DNA of 64,000 nucleotides from Kappaphycus alvarezii. Its lineage: Eukaryota > Rhodophyta > Florideophyceae > Gigartinales > Solieriaceae. The notes beneath the pieces are model-generated. The model searched no databases, was not told the origin of the DNA, and worked only from the letters and a program-made list of their open reading frames with translations. The stretch spans positions 2,418,001 through 2,482,000 of the forward strand of contig NADL03000471.1 of assembly GCA_002205965.3 (NCBI GenBank). The letters run 5' to 3'. The position numbers and the translations under genes were made by a program. Of the stretch, positions 62,101 through 64,000 are shown piece after piece (the stretch's first letter is position 1; each line of letters starts with the position of its first letter).

Positions 62101-64000
62101 ATGTGTTCTGTCAGCAGGTCCGCTCTAACCTTAACGGGGTGGAAGTGATACCGTTCTCGCTAAATGATCAGGATGTCCTTGTGCGTACTGTCTAGTCGCG
62201 TTCGCAAATCGTCGTACCGGGCGTGCTGCAGGCTGGGGTACTCTATTTGTCGCACAATCCCAAGCTATCGGGTCATCCGGGTGGAAAAAGAATGTACTAT
62301 GGACTAAGACGTTACTTTTATTGGCCTGCTATGGGTATCGATTGCTACACTACTGTCCGCAACTGCGCTACTTGCGTAAGGAATCAAGTGAAGCTCAGGC
62401 GTGTCGTCAAGCCTATGCGACTGTTTCCCGCAAAGGGTCCGGTCGAATTGATGTCGATCGATATCTTGGGCAAACTCATTAAGACGCCGCGCCCGCGCGA
62501 GAACAAATCCCTCTTGGAAATTACCGATAGTTATTCCAAGCTCTTACGGACTATTCATATGAAGCGTATCAGCACACTGTTGGTCGCCCAAGCTTTTGTT
62601 CACCACTGGTTATTCGTATATGGTCCACCGCAAGACCTGCTCTCAGATAATGGAATTCAGTTCAACGAACGCCTTTTTGTTGACATCTGTCGGATCCTAG
62701 GCATTAAGAACCAATTCACTACAACTTACCACCCCAAATTAACGGGCAAGTGGAACGGTTCAATAGGAAGATCCTTTCCGCCCTCAGACGTTACGTCGCA
62801 GATCATCCTACGGACTGGAACTTATTCACGAAAGCCCTAGCTTACGCGTATAATACGCAGCCGCGCACCACCACAAGGCTAATTCCATTTGAATTGGTTC
62901 TGTCCAGGCCCCCACCTGCTCACTGTCGAATATGAGCCGAAGCTTGAGTTGGTAGTGTCACAGCGAACTTACTATGAAAAATTGAGTACCTGGCTGACCG
63001 CGTTGATGAGCACAGCACTTACCAAGGTGGATCAGGCCCGAACCAGATATAAGAGAGACTTTGACGCACTCGTTCGTAAGAAAAAAGAAGGCACTAAGGC
63101 CTGAAGAATATGCAATCGTGCGCAAGGAACACTTTTCGAAGGAAGCGCCGAAGAATAAGTTAGCACCTATTGCCGATGGACCTTACCGAATTGTCTCAGT
63201 TCAAGAAGACACAGCTTTTCTGGATTCTAAGGGATAGTATGAGCGCCTTTTTCTGGATCGCCTCGTAGCAGCCCCAGCACCAGAGGGCTCTCCCGTACCG
63301 AGCAGTACAAACCCTGTTGGTAAGCAATAAGCGTCAGGGGAAACCGTAGAGTCAAGTGCGATGAGCTGACCCCAATCCGATGTGCATGACACAGCTCAAA
63401 TTTCTCAAGACAACGCAAGTCGTGCTCTGAAAACAACTCAGGATATCCTGGAGGCGGAACGCACAAAACAGAATAAGATGGAAAACGAGTTAAGCCAATC
63501 AAGGGCCGTACAGTGAATCTGAAACCTGGATTTAATGAAGATAACATAGGCGGTCTCGAGATTTGCCCTTGCTAGTCGAAAACGTCAGCCAGGAAGGCGG
63601 AATGTCAGCCAATAGGAAATTTCCATTTGTGATCCGACGCACAGTACCGAGCACAGATCCCAAAGGGAGCATGAACACAGTTGACCCCGACACAGCGTTG
63701 GCGAAGTTGAAAAAAAACGTTACTGTACCAGTGCTCCCAATTGAACCCTTCCCGGAGCTCTATTTAACATTGCTAAGTCCGGTAATACCCGAGACCCCGG
63801 CCTCTCCGGAAACTGATTCCGTTGATTCAAAGCCATCTAGTGGTCCCACTCCGTCCGAGTTACGCTCAGAATCAACTCCCCCTCCATTACCTCGAGTTTC
63901 GCCGCCTGAAGTCGAACAGTCTAAGAGTACCTTGGATCTGTCAGGTGACACGTCAAGACCCTCCAAGGATACTCCTGTCAACTCCCACAAGCAAGTTTCC
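59150..64000 (+). mobile_element. Ty3/gypsy LTR retrotransposon, broken fossil, runs off the window
   Basis: The parts lie in Ty3/gypsy order on the plus strand. A gag-like region runs to about 60.34 kb with a CCHC zinc knuckle at 60241-60282. An aspartic protease with a DTGA motif lies near 60.81 kb. Much of the RT is not recognisable. An RNase H tail at about 61.65-61.87 kb ends in ADALSRLHS. The integrase at about 62.22-63.25 kb has its H-H-C-C finger (C-A-T-C) and a core with the phrase LLSDNGIQF. RT/RNase H before integrase defines the Ty3/gypsy group. It is broken in several places, on the order of ten, fewer than the copia fossil, so it is younger. A Ser/Pro-rich coding tract follows the integrase. 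The 3' LTR is beyond the window. Confidence 0.8.

Noticed and set aside
1-64000. CRISPR arrays, bacterial operons, ribosome binding sites, rRNA
   Set aside because: No regularly spaced repeats with unique spacers, no Shine-Dalgarno-led gene chains and no rRNA-like blocks were seen. The splice sites point to nuclear eukaryotic DNA.

Overview
This is a window of nuclear DNA from a eukaryote. It holds one gene identified with near certainty, STT3, the catalytic subunit of the oligosaccharyltransferase, on the minus strand at 51.9-54.6 kb with one clear spliceosomal intron. It also holds a C2H2 zinc-finger gene, the 3' end of a very large Ser/Pro-rich membrane-anchored surface protein, and a few unknown genes. 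Everything else is mobile-element debris and AT-rich, stop-dense spacer. Few introns, GC-richer gene islands in AT-rich repeat-filled spacer, and the mix of Ty1/copia, DIRS-like, Ty3/gypsy, Harbinger and Tc1/mariner relics would suit a red alga (Florideophyceae). That lineage is a guess; only a tree of the STT3 protein would settle it.

Layout. 0-4.1 kb: 3' part of the Ser/Pro-rich surface protein, with a 42-residue tandem repeat and a C-terminal membrane segment. 4.4-4.8 kb: probable LINE fragment. 4.8-9.05 kb: spacer with clusters of GTAC-centred words. 9.05-12.5 kb: pyrimidine-rich leader and zinc-finger gene. 14.0-19.6 kb: Ty1/copia fossil on the minus strand. 20.5-22.2 kb: DIRS-like fossil on the plus strand. 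22.2-30.0 kb: spacer with one small GC-richer ORF. 30.04-31.24 kb: Harbinger relic. 32.56-33.76 kb: Tc1/mariner relic. 33.8-43.0 kb: very AT-rich desert. 44.25-46.46 kb: a second Harbinger element with a transposase-like gene and a convergent Myb/SANT-like gene. 48.0-49.4 kb: two small unknown genes. 50.9-51.8 kb: an unknown Ser/Pro-rich gene, tail-to-tail with STT3. 55.2-57.6 kb: Tigger/pogo-like tail and a Tc1/mariner relic. 59-64 kb: Ty3/gypsy fossil running off the window.

The host genes share one striking feature. Their protein sequences are well preserved but broken by several small reading-frame shifts, with few or no in-frame stops. In STT3 every signature motif survives in one of three frames. 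The likeliest reason is uncorrected indel errors in a long-read assembly; pseudogene decay or recoding are less likely. This should be resolved before any gene here is called a pseudogene.

No operon-like set or clearly new molecular system was found. The least explained signals are the GTAC-centred words gathered around gene islands, the G-poor leaders shared by two genes, and the repeat-bearing surface protein.
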